Origin: Limosilactobacillus reuteri
GTDB lineage: Bacteria; Bacillota; Bacilli; Lactobacillales; Lactobacillaceae
Assembly: GCF_013694365.1 (NCBI RefSeq)
Contig: NZ_CP059275.1
Coordinates: 1,550,001 to 1,614,000, forward strand
DNA length: 64,000 nucleotides
Reading direction: 5' to 3'
Shown piece after piece: positions 8,709 to 18,668 of this stretch. The notes beneath the pieces were generated by a model that was not told where the DNA came from, did no database searches, and was given only the letters and a program-made list of their open reading frames with translations. The position numbers were made by a program, and so were the translations under genes. Positions within the stretch are counted from its first letter, which is position 1; every line of letters begins with the position of its first letter.

Positions 8709-9653
8709 ATGGTTGCTAAGTTAAAAGATGTTGCTCAATTAGCGGGGGTCTCAGTAACTACTGTTTCAAGAGTAATAAATAATTATGGTTCTTTAAGTCA
8801 AAAGACGATTGATAAGGTCCATGCGGCGATGCGAGAGTTGAATTACCAACCAAATGCCTTGGCACGGGCGATGCAAGGGAAACCATCTAAGTTTGTTGGC
8901 TTAATTTTTCCTAATTTAATTAATCCATTTTTTGCAGAATTAGCAAATGAGCTTGAACATGAGTTATTTAAAAAGGGTTATAAAACAATTATTGCATCAT
9001 CGGCACAAAATCCGGAAATAGAGCATGAATACTTAAATATGTTGATGGCAAATCAAGTAGATGGGATTATTTCGGGTTCTCATAATCTGGGGATAGAGGA
9101 ATATCACCAACTTACTGCTCCCATTGTTTCTTTTGACAGATATCTTGCCGATAATATCCCAATTGTTGCAGCTGATAGTTACCACGGGGGTGAATTAGCA
9201 GCGAAGTATTTGGTAGAACATGATGTAAAACACTTGGCGGTAATTGTGGATGAAGATACATCTGTTTCACCTACCATCAATCGGATTCAAGGGGCACTTG
9301 ATTTTTTGAATAAACAGAAACGAGATTTTGAACCTTTAGCTATTCAACATTTGGATCTTGAGGCTACGTTTCCTGGTAATTATGATGGGGTGCTGGCTTC
9401 TAATGATGTTCAAGCATTAACGATTAGCAATCTTTACTACCAAGCAGGAAAGCAAATAAATAAAGACTTTTTTATTACAGGTTATGATGGCTCGCAATTA
9501 ATTCGAAAAGTAGCGCCTTATCTTCCAACAGTAATCCAACCAATTCCATTGTTGGCACAAGAATTAATTGAAACCTTAATGAAGCGAATAGAAACACCTC
9601 ATGAAAAGATAGAAACTAAACTTGTTCCGGTTGAATTTTATCAACCAAAATAA
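8709..9653 (+). CDS. LacI-family transcriptional regulator, RbsR-like
   Basis: 314 residues. N-terminal HTH 'KLKDVAQLAGVSVTTVSRV' (about 4-22) with hinge helix, then a periplasmic-binding-protein-like sensor domain (about 60-314) starting 'FVGLIFPNLINPFFAEL'. Binds an operator and is released or stimulated by a sugar effector. The 'NPFFAELANELEHELFKKGY' stretch is typical of the ribose/sucrose branch, but no sugar operon lies next to it here, so the regulon is unknown. Confidence 0.85.
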   Translation: MVAKLKDVAQLAGVSVTTVSRVINNYGSLSQKTIDKVHAAMRELNYQPNALARAMQGKPSKFVGLIFPNLINPFFAELANELEHELFKKGYKTIIASSAQNPEIEHEYLNMLMANQVDGIISGSHNLGIEEYHQLTAPIVSFDRYLADNIPIVAADSYHGGELAAKYLVEHDVKHLAVIVDEDTSVSPTINRIQGALDFLNKQKRDFEPLAIQHLDLEATFPGNYDGVLASNDVQALTISNLYYQAGKQINKDFFITGYDGSQLIRKVAPYLPTVIQPIPLLAQELIETLMKRIETPHEKIETKLVPVEFYQPK

Positions 9654-11360
9654 ATGAATCGTCAATCTAATAATGATCCATCAACCCATTTTAAAATGTA
9701 CAAAAGCGGAAAAAAATGGGTCTTCGCTGGATTAACTGCTGTTACCTTATTAACTGCTAGCGGCGCTGTTGCTCATGCTGATGATGCTTCAGTTTCTTCT
9801 GCAGAGCCTGCCGCCGCTACTACTGCCAATACACAAAATAATACAAATAGTACCGCTGATTCTTCTGCTGCCACTCAAAGTACATCAAACAGCGCCTCAA
9901 CAGGAAATAGTGCTACTTCTAATGCCAGTCAAACTGTTGCCAGCCAAACCGCAGCTGATTCAGCTTTAGCACAATCTGCTGAAGCTAAACAAGCTGCTCC
10001 TGCTGCTCCAAAGGCTGCTAGTGCCGTTGCTACATCACAAGAGAACTCAATAACAGATTTAAGCGCCCTCCATTTCAGTAATAACGCTTCACAACAAGCA
10101 TTCATCCAAAGTGTTGCTCCTGGTGCAATCCAAGGATGGAATGAATACAAAGTTCTCCCTTCAATTACAGTTGCTCAGGCTATCGTTGAAAGTGGTTGGG
10201 GCCATTCGGCCTTATCAACCCAGGCCCATAACTTATTTGGAATTAAGGGTTCCTATAATGGAAATTCAGTTGTAATGCGTACACGGGAAGTTTATGGTGG
10301 CCGGAGCGTTTACGTTAACGCCAATTTCCGGTCCTACGCTAACAACTCCGAATCAGTTACTGATCATGGTCGCTTTCTCAACGTAAATAGTCGTTACCGT
10401 AACTTACTTGGCGATACTAACTATGCATCTGTTGCAAATAAGCTTCGGCAAGACGGCTATGCTACCGATCCAAGCTATGCTAGTACCTTAATTCGTTTTG
10501 TTCAGACATATAACTTAAATCAGTTAGATGCCGTTGCCCTTTCTGGGAAAGTTGTTACGAATAAGCAAACTGAAAGTGCTCAAACTCCCGAAACTAATGT
10601 AACTGTTTCAAACACTGGATACTACACGGTTAGAGGCGGAGACACCTTATCACGCATTGCCGGACAGTTTAATACAACTGTAAATAAACTCGCCACCTTA
10701 AATGATATCCACAATGTTAACCGTATTTATGTTGGTCAACGGCTCTTGGTTCGTCAACCTGCTGAACAACAACAGCAACAAACAACCCCTAAGCGAACTG
10801 AAACCAATACTACCACTAATAGTAATACATACACCGTTAAAAGTGGCGATACCCTTTCAGGAATTGCTGGTAAATTTAACACCACTTATACTCAATTAGC
10901 TCAGCTTAATCATATTAGTAACCCTAATGTGATTCATGTAGGGCAAGTATTAACGCTTCATCAAACTACAGCTCAAAATACTACTAACCATCAAGAAAGC
11001 CAGCAAAATAAACAAGTTACTACTAGTGCTAATGGCACCTACACCGTTAAAAGTGGCGATACCCTTTCACAAATTGCTGCTCGTTTTAATACCACAACAT
11101 CTGCATTAGCTTCAACTAACCATATTAGTAACCCTAATTTAATTGAAGTTGGTCAACAATTACGGATTAACAATAGTGCTAGTGCTCAAAAAACCACTTC
11201 ACGCCACTCCAATACTAACAATGGAAATTACGTAGTCCAAAGTGGTGATTCATTATCAAAGATTGCCGCTTATCATGGCTTAAACTGGCGATCAATTGCA
11301 GCTAAAAATAACATTCAAAGTCCATACACAATCTTTGTTGGACAACATTTATCACTTTAG
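9654..11360 (+). CDS. Secreted N-acetylglucosaminidase autolysin with four LysM repeats
   Basis: 568 residues. The N-terminus has a KxYKxGKxW-type secretion signal ('FKMYKSGKKWVFAG', about 12-25) followed by a hydrophobic core and a cleavage zone near 'AHADD'. A low-complexity Ser/Thr/Ala/Asn linker runs to about 135. A GH73 (FlgJ-like) glycosidase domain follows, about 140-290, with the catalytic Glu in 'AIVESGWGHSAL' near residue 179. Four LysM domains begin near residues 323, 393, 463 and 525. LysM 2 and 3 share 30 identical bases (10830-10859 and 11040-11069), a sign of recent domain duplication. Role: peptidoglycan turnover or cell separation. Confidence 0.92.
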   Translation: MNRQSNNDPSTHFKMYKSGKKWVFAGLTAVTLLTASGAVAHADDASVSSAEPAAATTANTQNNTNSTADSSAATQSTSNSASTGNSATSNASQTVASQTAADSALAQSAEAKQAAPAAPKAASAVATSQENSITDLSALHFSNNASQQAFIQSVAPGAIQGWNEYKVLPSITVAQAIVESGWGHSALSTQAHNLFGIKGSYNGNSVVMRTREVYGGRSVYVNANFRSYANNSESVTDHGRFLNVNSRYRNLLGDTNYASVANKLRQDGYATDPSYASTLIRFVQTYNLNQLDAVALSGKVVTNKQTESAQTPETNVTVSNTGYYTVRGGDTLSRIAGQFNTTVNKLATLNDIHNVNRIYVGQRLLVRQPAEQQQQQTTPKRTETNTTTNSNTYTVKSGDTLSGIAGKFNTTYTQLAQLNHISNPNVIHVGQVLTLHQTTAQNTTNHQESQQNKQVTTSANGTYTVKSGDTLSQIAARFNTTTSALASTNHISNPNLIEVGQQLRINNSASAQKTTSRHSNTNNGNYVVQSGDSLSKIAAYHGLNWRSIAAKNNIQSPYTIFVGQHLSL

Positions 11361-11582
11361 GTGATATTTATTGTGGTAGACCGTTGGACAACAGATATTC
11401 CAAATGTTAATAAAATCAGTCAATTATTTAAATTACTAGGGAATCCTAAAAGATTACAATTATTATATTTGCTGATTCAACATTCAATGAGCGTTTCAGA
11501 AATTAGTATGAAGTTGAACTGGGAACAATCGGGGGTTTCTCACCAGCTGCAACTATTGAGAAAATATAATTTAGTTCAATAA
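11361..11582 (+). CDS. ArsR-type HTH protein, short
   Basis: 73 residues, GTG start. An ArsR/SmtB winged-helix core is clear: 'LFKLLGNPKRLQLLYLL' and 'SVSEISMKLNWEQSGVSHQLQLLRKYNLV', but the reading frame stops at the end of the recognition helix, before the beta-wing and last helix found in full-length (90-110 residue) proteins. No metal-binding cysteine pair is present. Either a truncated gene or a mini-regulator. The true start may be a little downstream of the GTG, as the first ten residues look unlike the family. Confidence 0.6.
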   Translation: MIFIVVDRWTTDIPNVNKISQLFKLLGNPKRLQLLYLLIQHSMSVSEISMKLNWEQSGVSHQLQLLRKYNLVQ

Positions 11583-11819
11583 ATGACAACAATTTATGTT
11601 CATAATAATAATCAATCACAAAATATTACTTGTTCCGATGGCTCACAAGGTGTGTTGCAGGTTAGTAAACTGAATAATGCAATGCGGTATAGTTTTAAGT
11701 TTTATAGTCACGCCCATCTTGGATTTTGGTTAGATAAGCATCAGTTTTATGATGGTAAGTCATTGATTGTAAAAGGAGTTTTGGAAGATGAACGATTAGA
11801 AATTAAGTTTATTAACTAA
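11583..11819 (+). CDS. Small hypothetical protein
   Basis: 78 residues, soluble, beta-rich by pattern (alternating hydrophobic residues in 'RYSFKFYSHAHLGFWL' and 'LIVKGVLEDERLEIKFIN'). One cysteine, no signal peptide, no recognised domain. Nothing in the sequence points to a function. Confidence 0.45.
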   Translation: MTTIYVHNNNQSQNITCSDGSQGVLQVSKLNNAMRYSFKFYSHAHLGFWLDKHQFYDGKSLIVKGVLEDERLEIKFIN

Positions 11820-13802
11820 ATGGCTTTTTTAGAATTAAAAAACATATATAAATCATATTATCTTGACAAAGAGGAATTCCCAGTTCTTAAGGGAATTGAC
11901 TTACAGTTTGATCGGGGAGAATTTGTATCCATCCTTGGTGAATCAGGTGGTGGAAAGTCCACTTTAATGAATATCATTGGGGGCCTTGATCGTAACTTTG
12001 AAGGTGAAGTCCTCGTAAATGGTAAAATCCTCGATCATAAAAAAGAAAAGCAACTAGATAGCTATCGGCGCGCGACGGTGGGTTATATCTATCAGTCCTA
12101 TAACTTAATTTCTCACTTGACGGTGCTGGATAATGTTTTGGTTGCGTTGGATATGACAACGTTGACTAAGGAAGACCGGCGAAAGCGCGCGTTGGAACTC
12201 TTAGATAAGGTTGGTTTAAGTGAACAAGTAAAAAAGCATCCGAACCATTTGTCAGGAGGTCAAAAGCAACGGGTAGCAATTGCCCGAGCATTAGCAAGTG
12301 ACCCGCAAATTATTATTGCTGATGAACCTACAGGAGCCTTAGATGCACAGAATACCAAAGAAGTATTAGCATTATTAGACGAAATTGCTCGTGATGGGAA
12401 ACTAGTGATCGCTGTTACTCACTCCCAGGAAGTAGCGGATAATGGGACACGAATTGTTCATTTAGCTGATGGAAAAATTGACGGCGATGAAAGATTGCGT
12501 CCTGCTTATCCGATTCCAGAAGACCCAACAGAGATTACTCCACGAGTTTTACCGGCGATGGCGAGCTACCGAACGGCTTTTAAACATTTGACCTATAACT
12601 TTTGGCGTAATTCGTTAATTATGCTTGGAACTGCAATCGGTATCTTTGCCGTACTCTTGTTTAGTGGTTTAGGTAATGGGATAAATGGGTACATTCAAAA
12701 TCAGATTAATTCTCTTGCTAATCCGCAGGCAATTACCGTATTTAAAAACACAACTGGTAAAAAGATGACCCAGGAACAAATTCAATCATCGTTAGGACAA
12801 ACGATGGCGGCTAATCCTCAATCAATGACGATTAGTGACCATAATATTGACCGGTTACGAAAGCTTGATAATGTGTCGTCTGTCCAGCCGGGAATTATGG
12901 TGAGCGCCTTTCAGCTTGATTATAATGGAAAAAAGCAAAGTGGGACTTCACTAAGTACCTCGAGTAAGGCAATTACTAGTGATTCAATTAAACAGGGGCA
13001 TAAACCCAAGAATGGTGAAATCGTTCTTACAAAGCAACAAGCAATCCAATTATCAAGTGCTAAAAATTATAAGCAAATGGTTGGTAAAACTATCCGTCTC
13101 TCCTTTACATGGATAGATGCCAATAATAATCCAGTTCCCGTTTCTGGAAACTTCAAGGTGGCAGGGATTACAGAAGGCGCGAGTGCTGGAACTTCAATTA
13201 CTTATTCCACTATGCGTGCGCTGCTTCAAAAAGCGAATGCCTCTACTGCTGCTAACTTTGCAACCGTTAATGTAACAAATCTTGACAGTGTTCAAGGAGT
13301 GGCGAATAAGATCGATAATCTTCGTGGTAGTAATAACAAACGGATATTAGGAGCGATTACAGTCGGGTCAATCCTTAAAACCATTAATACTTATGTTAGT
13401 CTTGCTTCCACGGTTCTTGCTTCAATTGCTGGAATTTCATTACTTGTGTCTGCATTAATGATTATTGTGACAATGTACATGTCAGTTTCGGAACGGACAA
13501 AGGAAATCGGTATTTTGAGAGCCCTAGGTGAGCGAAAAAAAGATATTCGCCGATTATTTACGTCTGAATCCGTCTTTATTGGACTGTTTTCCGCAATTCT
13601 CGCACTGCTAATTGTTGCAGTTGTAACGGTTATTATTAACCACGCTTTATATGGCTTGATTAAATATAATATTGTACAAATTACTGTTGGAAATGTAATC
13701 TTTGCAATCGTAATTGCGATTGTAATTTCGTTTATTGCCGCATTGCTTCCTGCACGTCGGGCGGCAAACCTTAATCCAATCGATGCATTAGCTGCAGATT
13801 AG
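11820..13802 (+). CDS. ABC transporter, fused ATPase and MacB/FtsX-type permease
   Basis: 660 residues. ATPase domain about 1-225: Walker A 'GESGGGKST' (about 39-47), signature 'LSGGQKQR', Walker B 'IIIADEPTGALD', H-loop 'AVTHSQEV'. A first membrane helix (about 265-285) is followed by an extracellular domain of about 230 residues and three more helices (about 535-560, 590-610, 625-645). This is the MacB layout: a mechanotransmission pump acting on peptides, lipids or antibiotics at the membrane face, not a classical importer. It lies by a second ATPase/permease pair and a TetR regulator. Confidence 0.88.
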   Translation: MAFLELKNIYKSYYLDKEEFPVLKGIDLQFDRGEFVSILGESGGGKSTLMNIIGGLDRNFEGEVLVNGKILDHKKEKQLDSYRRATVGYIYQSYNLISHLTVLDNVLVALDMTTLTKEDRRKRALELLDKVGLSEQVKKHPNHLSGGQKQRVAIARALASDPQIIIADEPTGALDAQNTKEVLALLDEIARDGKLVIAVTHSQEVADNGTRIVHLADGKIDGDERLRPAYPIPEDPTEITPRVLPAMASYRTAFKHLTYNFWRNSLIMLGTAIGIFAVLLFSGLGNGINGYIQNQINSLANPQAITVFKNTTGKKMTQEQIQSSLGQTMAANPQSMTISDHNIDRLRKLDNVSSVQPGIMVSAFQLDYNGKKQSGTSLSTSSKAITSDSIKQGHKPKNGEIVLTKQQAIQLSSAKNYKQMVGKTIRLSFTWIDANNNPVPVSGNFKVAGITEGASAGTSITYSTMRALLQKANASTAANFATVNVTNLDSVQGVANKIDNLRGSNNKRILGAITVGSILKTINTYVSLASTVLASIAGISLLVSALMIIVTMYMSVSERTKEIGILRALGERKKDIRRLFTSESVFIGLFSAILALLIVAVVTVIINHALYGLIKYNIVQITVGNVIFAIVIAIVISFIAALLPARRAANLNPIDALAAD

Positions 13803-14492
13803 ATGTCAAAATTGAAGTTAGTAGACGTTAACAAATATTATGGCGAAGGAATTAGCCGTGTCCATGTTCTTAAGGATGTTAGTTTTTCTGCTAAAGCGGG
13901 AGAACTAAATTTAATTTTAGGACCTTCTGGATCAGGAAAGAGTACCTTTCTAACGATTGCGGGCGGTTTGCAAACACCTACTTCAGGAAAAGTATTAATT
14001 GATGGAATTGATATTGAGAAATTATCTTCTAAAAAACGTGATGAACTACGCTTACAGAAGATTGGTTTTATTCTTCAGTCGTATAACCTATTACCCTATC
14101 TAAATGTGGCGGATCAATTTAAGCTTGTTGATCGCATAAAGAAGAATGGGAACGTCTCATCAGAAGCTTTTGATGAATTATTGGAAAAGCTTGCAATAAA
14201 GAAGCTGCTCAAGCAATATCCTTCTGAATTGTCAGGAGGTCAAAACCAGCGGGTAGCGATTGCACGTGCCCTTTATACCAATCCCGAGATAATTCTTGCA
14301 GATGAACCAACAGCGGCCTTAGATAGTAATTTAGTAAAGACAGTGGGGCAATTATTTCAAGATCTGGCTAAAAAGGAAGGAAAAGCAGTGATTGCTGTAA
14401 CCCATGATTTACGTTTGCGTGAATATGCAGATAATGTTTACGAGTTAGCTGATGGGAAACTTACATTAAGTAAAAATTCTCCAGACCAATAA
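13803..14492 (+). CDS. ABC transporter ATP-binding protein (LolD/MacB type)
   Basis: 229 residues with Walker A 'GPSGSGKST' (about 42-50), Q-loop 'ILQSYNL', signature 'LSGGQNQR', Walker B 'IILADEPTAALD' and H-loop 'AVTHDLRL'. Type of the LolD/FtsE group, which energises FtsX-like permeases. The permease at 14493-15551 is the obvious partner. Probably exports a toxic or envelope compound; substrate not readable. Confidence 0.88.
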   Translation: MSKLKLVDVNKYYGEGISRVHVLKDVSFSAKAGELNLILGPSGSGKSTFLTIAGGLQTPTSGKVLIDGIDIEKLSSKKRDELRLQKIGFILQSYNLLPYLNVADQFKLVDRIKKNGNVSSEAFDELLEKLAIKKLLKQYPSELSGGQNQRVAIARALYTNPEIILADEPTAALDSNLVKTVGQLFQDLAKKEGKAVIAVTHDLRLREYADNVYELADGKLTLSKNSPDQ

Positions 14493-15551
14493 ATGTTTTT
14501 AGCACTAAAAGAAATGAAACATGAAAAGCTGCATTATGGATTAATTGTTGCCATGATTGTTTTAATTAGTTACCTAATGTTTTTCCTAATGGGGATGATG
14601 TTGGGACTCCAAAATGAAAATGATGCCGCCATTAAAGAGTGGGGTACGGAAACTGTTTTTCTAAATAAAAATAGTAATGATAATCTTGGACAATCAATTA
14701 TTACTCGTGACCAACTATCTGGTAAAGATCAAAAGAATGTTGCTCTTGTTGGTCAGGCACCAGTAGTTCTTAAAGAAAAAGGAGCAAGTAAAGAAAGTGC
14801 TCAATTTATCGGTTTAGATCCTGACCAATTTATTTCCCGGGAAAAGATTAAGATTACAAGTGGCCGTCAAGCTAAGGGAAATAACGAAATTGTTGTTGAC
14901 AAGAGTTTAAGCAAAAAGGGGTATCATTTAGGGGATCGAGTAACAATCAATTCTCAAAATGAGAAATATAAAATTGTTGGCTTTGTTAATGATGCTAAAT
15001 TTAGCGTTGCCCCCGTTATATATGGTAGTTTGCCAGTTTGGCGGGAACTGAGAGGATTAAATAGTTCAGCCGTTGCTAGCGGACTCTTTTCTGACAATAA
15101 GCTTAGTAAAAATACCTACCCTGATCTCCAACACTACACTGTTAACGAATATATTAATAAGCTACCGGGATATTCAGCGCAAAATAATACGTTTACTTTT
15201 ATGATTGGCTTCTTAATGGTAATTTCGTTAATTGTAATTGCGGTCTTCTTATATATTCTTACCATGCAAAAAATAAGTCATTATGCAGTTATGCGCGCTC
15301 AAGGAATTCCTGCTCGTCATCTAATTATTGCGACAGTTACTCAATCAATCTTCCTAATGGTTTGTGGAGTAATTGGCGGGATTCTTTTAACCCTTATTAC
15401 AAGTGTAGCGATTCCAATGTCGGTACCAGTTATTATGAATTGGCCACTAATTAGTTTAATGGCAGTGGGATTAATAGTTCTTGGAATGATTGGTTCGTTA
15501 TTACCAGTCCGAATGATTATTAAGATTGATCCAGTACAGGCCTTAAATTAA
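14493..15551 (+). CDS. ABC transporter permease, FtsX/MacB type
   Basis: 352 residues. Helix 1 at about 18-40, an extracellular domain of about 190 residues, then three helices (about 240-262, 283-310, 320-342). The end 'LLPVRMIIKIDPVQALN' is the standard FtsX-family C-terminus ('..P..AL'). Forms a complex with the ATPase at 13803-14492. Confidence 0.86.
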   Translation: MFLALKEMKHEKLHYGLIVAMIVLISYLMFFLMGMMLGLQNENDAAIKEWGTETVFLNKNSNDNLGQSIITRDQLSGKDQKNVALVGQAPVVLKEKGASKESAQFIGLDPDQFISREKIKITSGRQAKGNNEIVVDKSLSKKGYHLGDRVTINSQNEKYKIVGFVNDAKFSVAPVIYGSLPVWRELRGLNSSAVASGLFSDNKLSKNTYPDLQHYTVNEYINKLPGYSAQNNTFTFMIGFLMVISLIVIAVFLYILTMQKISHYAVMRAQGIPARHLIIATVTQSIFLMVCGVIGGILLTLITSVAIPMSVPVIMNWPLISLMAVGLIVLGMIGSLLPVRMIIKIDPVQALN

Positions 15552-16064
15552 ATGCCAAGTACAACATTTGAAAATTTAAATCTACAGAAAAAAGAACTTA
15601 TTACTAATGCATTACTAACAGAATTTAGTCAACATAGCTTAGCAAGTGCACAAGTTGCACGGATTGTAAAACAAGCAGGAATCGCCAGAGGAGCATTTTA
15701 TAAATATTTTACAGATTTAACGGAGGCATATCAGTATCTTTATCAAGTGGCAATTTTAGAAATTCATACACCAATTACCCGTGCAAACCATATTTTAGCT
15801 GCGAGTGATTATGTTAATCAGATTAAAGCTTTTGTTGATGAGATCAACGGAAGTAAGTACCGTGATTTTATGCGTTTGCACTTTCAAACAAATGAAGGAT
15901 TGTTACGTGATAATACGCAGCCGCAAATTAAGATTCATAGTGCTCAAGAATGGAGTGTAATGGTTTTGAGTCATGAAACGATTAAGGATTGCCTTCTTCA
16001 ACCTGATAAACAAAATGAAGCAATTGAACGGCTCTCCAAGGCACTGACTGCATTGTTGCAGTAG
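15552..16064 (+). CDS. TetR-family regulator
   Basis: 170 residues, slightly short for the family. N-terminal HTH about 10-55 with 'SLASAQVARIVKQAGIARGAFYKYFTD', a classic TetR recognition region; the rest is an all-helical ligand/dimerisation domain. Near ABC efflux genes it would usually repress them until a substrate binds; that link is inferred from position only. Confidence 0.85.
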   Translation: MPSTTFENLNLQKKELITNALLTEFSQHSLASAQVARIVKQAGIARGAFYKYFTDLTEAYQYLYQVAILEIHTPITRANHILAASDYVNQIKAFVDEINGSKYRDFMRLHFQTNEGLLRDNTQPQIKIHSAQEWSVMVLSHETIKDCLLQPDKQNEAIERLSKALTALLQ

Positions 16065-17075
16065 ATGAAGGCACTTGTTTTAACAGGTAAAAAACAACTC
16101 GAAATTGAAGATATTAAAGAACCTGAAATTAAGCCTGATGAAGTCTTAATTCATACTGCCTACGCTGGTATTTGTGGTACTGATAAAGCGCTCTATGCCG
16201 GTCTTCCGGGATCTGCATCAGCTGTTCCTCCTATCGTTTTAGGTCATGAAAACTCAGGGGTAGTTACAAAAGTTGGTTCAGAAGTTACTAACGTTAAGCC
16301 AGGAGATCGTGTAACCGTTGACCCTAACATCTACTGTGGTCAATGTAAGTATTGTCGGACTCAACGCCCAGAATTATGTGAACACCTTGATGCTGTTGGT
16401 GTTACCCGTAACGGTGGTTTTGAAGAATACTTTACTGCTCCTGCAAAAGTTGTTTACCCAATTCCTGATGATGTTTCATTAAAGGCAGCTGCCGTTGTTG
16501 AACCAATTTCATGTGCAATGCACGGTGTTGACTTACTTGAAACTCACCCATACCAAAAGGCTTTAGTATTAGGTGATGGTTTTGAAGGTCAATTATTTGC
16601 ACAAATCTTGAAGGCTCGTGGTATTCACGAAGTTACTTTAGCTGGTCGTTCAGATGAAAAGTTGGAAAACAACCGGAAGCACTTCGGCGTTAAGACTATC
16701 AACACTACTAAGGAAGAAATTCCTGCTGATGCATATGACATCGTTGTTGAAGCGGTTGGTTTGCCAGCTACTCAAGAACAAGCACTTGCAGCTGCAGCTC
16801 GTGGTGCTCAAGTATTAATGTTTGGTGTTGGTAACCCTGATGACAAGTTCTCAGTAAACACTTACGATGTATTCCAAAAACAACTTACAATTCAAGGGGC
16901 CTTCATTAACCCTTACACTTTTGAAGACTCAATTGCACTTCTTTCTTCTGGTGTTGTTGACCCACTACCACTCTTCTCACACGAATTAGACCTTGATGGT
17001 GTTGAAGACTTTGTTAGTGGTAAATTAGGTAAGGTTTCAAAAGCTGTTGTTAAGGTTGGCGGCGAAGAAGCTTAA
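16065..17075 (+). CDS. Zinc-dependent medium-chain alcohol/polyol dehydrogenase
   Basis: 336 residues. GroES-like N-domain with catalytic zinc ligands in 'GICGTDKALYAG' (about 36-47) and 'GHENSGVV' (about 64-71), structural zinc loop 'CGQCKYCRTQRPELC' (about 91-105), and a Rossmann NAD(P) domain from about 150 ('ALVLGDGFEGQLFAQIL', the first glycine pattern unusual as G-D-G-F-E-G). Substrate is probably a polyol or sugar alcohol, but the sequence does not decide it. Confidence 0.85.
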   Translation: MKALVLTGKKQLEIEDIKEPEIKPDEVLIHTAYAGICGTDKALYAGLPGSASAVPPIVLGHENSGVVTKVGSEVTNVKPGDRVTVDPNIYCGQCKYCRTQRPELCEHLDAVGVTRNGGFEEYFTAPAKVVYPIPDDVSLKAAAVVEPISCAMHGVDLLETHPYQKALVLGDGFEGQLFAQILKARGIHEVTLAGRSDEKLENNRKHFGVKTINTTKEEIPADAYDIVVEAVGLPATQEQALAAAARGAQVLMFGVGNPDDKFSVNTYDVFQKQLTIQGAFINPYTFEDSIALLSSGVVDPLPLFSHELDLDGVEDFVSGKLGKVSKAVVKVGGEEA

Positions 17076-18668
17076 GTGGACGACACAAAGAATCAACACC
17101 GGAAGCATAAACTTATTGAATATGCTAACGGTAAATCACTAGAGGAAATCAACGGAACAGTTGAAGTTCCTCGTGGAAAAGGCTTCTGGCGAACATTATT
17201 CGCTTACTCTGGTCCCGGTGCATTAGTTGCTGTGGGTTACATGGATCCAGGTAACTGGTCAACTTCAATTACTGGTGGACAGAGTTTCCAATATACCTTA
17301 ATGACTACTATCTTGATTTCAAGTTTGATTGCGATGTTGCTTCAATACATGGCGGCTAAACTCGGAATCGTGAGCCAAATGGACCTTGCTCAGGCAACAC
17401 GGGCACGTACCGGTAAAGCATTAGGTATTATCTTATGGATTATGACTGAGTTGGCGATTATGGCTACTGATATCGCTGAAGTTATCGGGGCTGCTATTGC
17501 TTTAAACTTACTATTCCACATTCCGTTGATCCCATCTGTATTTATTACTGTTCTTGATGTTTTAGTACTGCTATTATTAACCAAGATCGGATTCCGGAAG
17601 ATTGAAGCAATTGTTGCATGTTTGATCTTGGTAATCTTGTTTGTTTTTGCTTACCAAGTTGCCTTATCTAACCCTAACTGGGGTGGCGTATTTATGGGTC
17701 TCCTTCCATCAGCTAAGGCAATTGCCCAACATCCAGAAATTAGTGGTATTACTCCATTAACTGGATCATTAGGTATTATCGGTGCGACTGTTATGCCTCA
17801 CAACCTATATCTCCACTCAGCAATTTCTCAAACTCGGAAGATTGACCACAATGATCTTGATAGCATTCGTCAAACTGTTCGTTTTACTACTTGGGATTCA
17901 AATATCCAATTATCCTTAGCATTTATTGTTAACGCCCTTCTTTTAATCATGGGGGTTGCTGTTTTCAAGACTGGTGCTGTTCAAGATAGTTCTTTCTTCG
18001 GTTTATATGATGCCCTGAATAACACTTCTATGCTTAGTAATCCAATCTTAATTGCGGTTGCTAAATCTGGTGTATTGTCAACTTTATTTGCAGTTGCTTT
18101 ACTTGCCTCTGGTCAAAATTCAACTATTACTGGAACATTAACCGGTCAAGTTATCATGGAAGGTTTCATTCATATGCGGATGCCTTTATGGGCACGACGG
18201 TTAGTTACCCGGATTATTTCCGTTATTCCAGTTATTGCTTGTGTTGCTATGACGAGTGGTGAGAATACCATCCAACAACACACCGCCTTGAACCTTTTAA
18301 TGGAAAATTCACAGGTATTCTTAGCTTTTGCCCTTCCATTCTCAATGTTGCCATTATTGATGATGACTAACAGTGAGGTTGAAATGGGTGAATTTAAGAA
18401 TAGTGGCTGGGTTAAGGCTTGCGGTTGGATCTCTGTAATTGCCCTTACCTTCTTAAATCTCTACAACCTTCCTGCAACTTATGAAGGTTTTGGTATTTGG
18501 GCAAAAGGGACATCCGATGTTCTCGCATATATCACGATTATTGTCATTCTTGCTCTTCTTATCTGGACTTGTGTTGAACTCTACAAAGGGGACAAGCGCT
18601 TTGCTGCTGAAGGTAAAGGATTCGGACAACGTGAAGCTCAAATGAAAGATTCAGCTGTAGAAGATTAA
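17076..18668 (+). CDS. mntH: Nramp-type manganese/iron proton symporter
   Basis: 530 residues, GTG start, about eleven membrane helices. The metal site motifs are intact: 'MDPGNWSTS' in helix 1 (about 55-63) and 'TVMPHNLYLHSA' in helix 6 (about 238-249). Imports Mn2+ with protons, important in lactobacilli, which use manganese against oxidative stress. The start is supported by the extended basic cytoplasmic N-terminus common to lactobacillus MntH. Confidence 0.92.
   Translation: MDDTKNQHRKHKLIEYANGKSLEEINGTVEVPRGKGFWRTLFAYSGPGALVAVGYMDPGNWSTSITGGQSFQYTLMTTILISSLIAMLLQYMAAKLGIVSQMDLAQATRARTGKALGIILWIMTELAIMATDIAEVIGAAIALNLLFHIPLIPSVFITVLDVLVLLLLTKIGFRKIEAIVACLILVILFVFAYQVALSNPNWGGVFMGLLPSAKAIAQHPEISGITPLTGSLGIIGATVMPHNLYLHSAISQTRKIDHNDLDSIRQTVRFTTWDSNIQLSLAFIVNALLLIMGVAVFKTGAVQDSSFFGLYDALNNTSMLSNPILIAVAKSGVLSTLFAVALLASGQNSTITGTLTGQVIMEGFIHMRMPLWARRLVTRIISVIPVIACVAMTSGENTIQQHTALNLLMENSQVFLAFALPFSMLPLLMMTNSEVEMGEFKNSGWVKACGWISVIALTFLNLYNLPATYEGFGIWAKGTSDVLAYITIIVILALLIWTCVELYKGDKRFAAEGKGFGQREAQMKDSAVED

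Noticed and set aside
10621..11360. CRISPR-like array from spaced repeats
   Set aside because: Repeats are in frame, diverged and code for LysM domains; spacing of about 200 bp is far too long for a CRISPR array.
11361..16064. A single operon from ArsR through TetR controlling the ABC genes
   Set aside because: Zero spacing here is artificial and no overlap or ribosome binding site confirms adjacency or direction at these joints.
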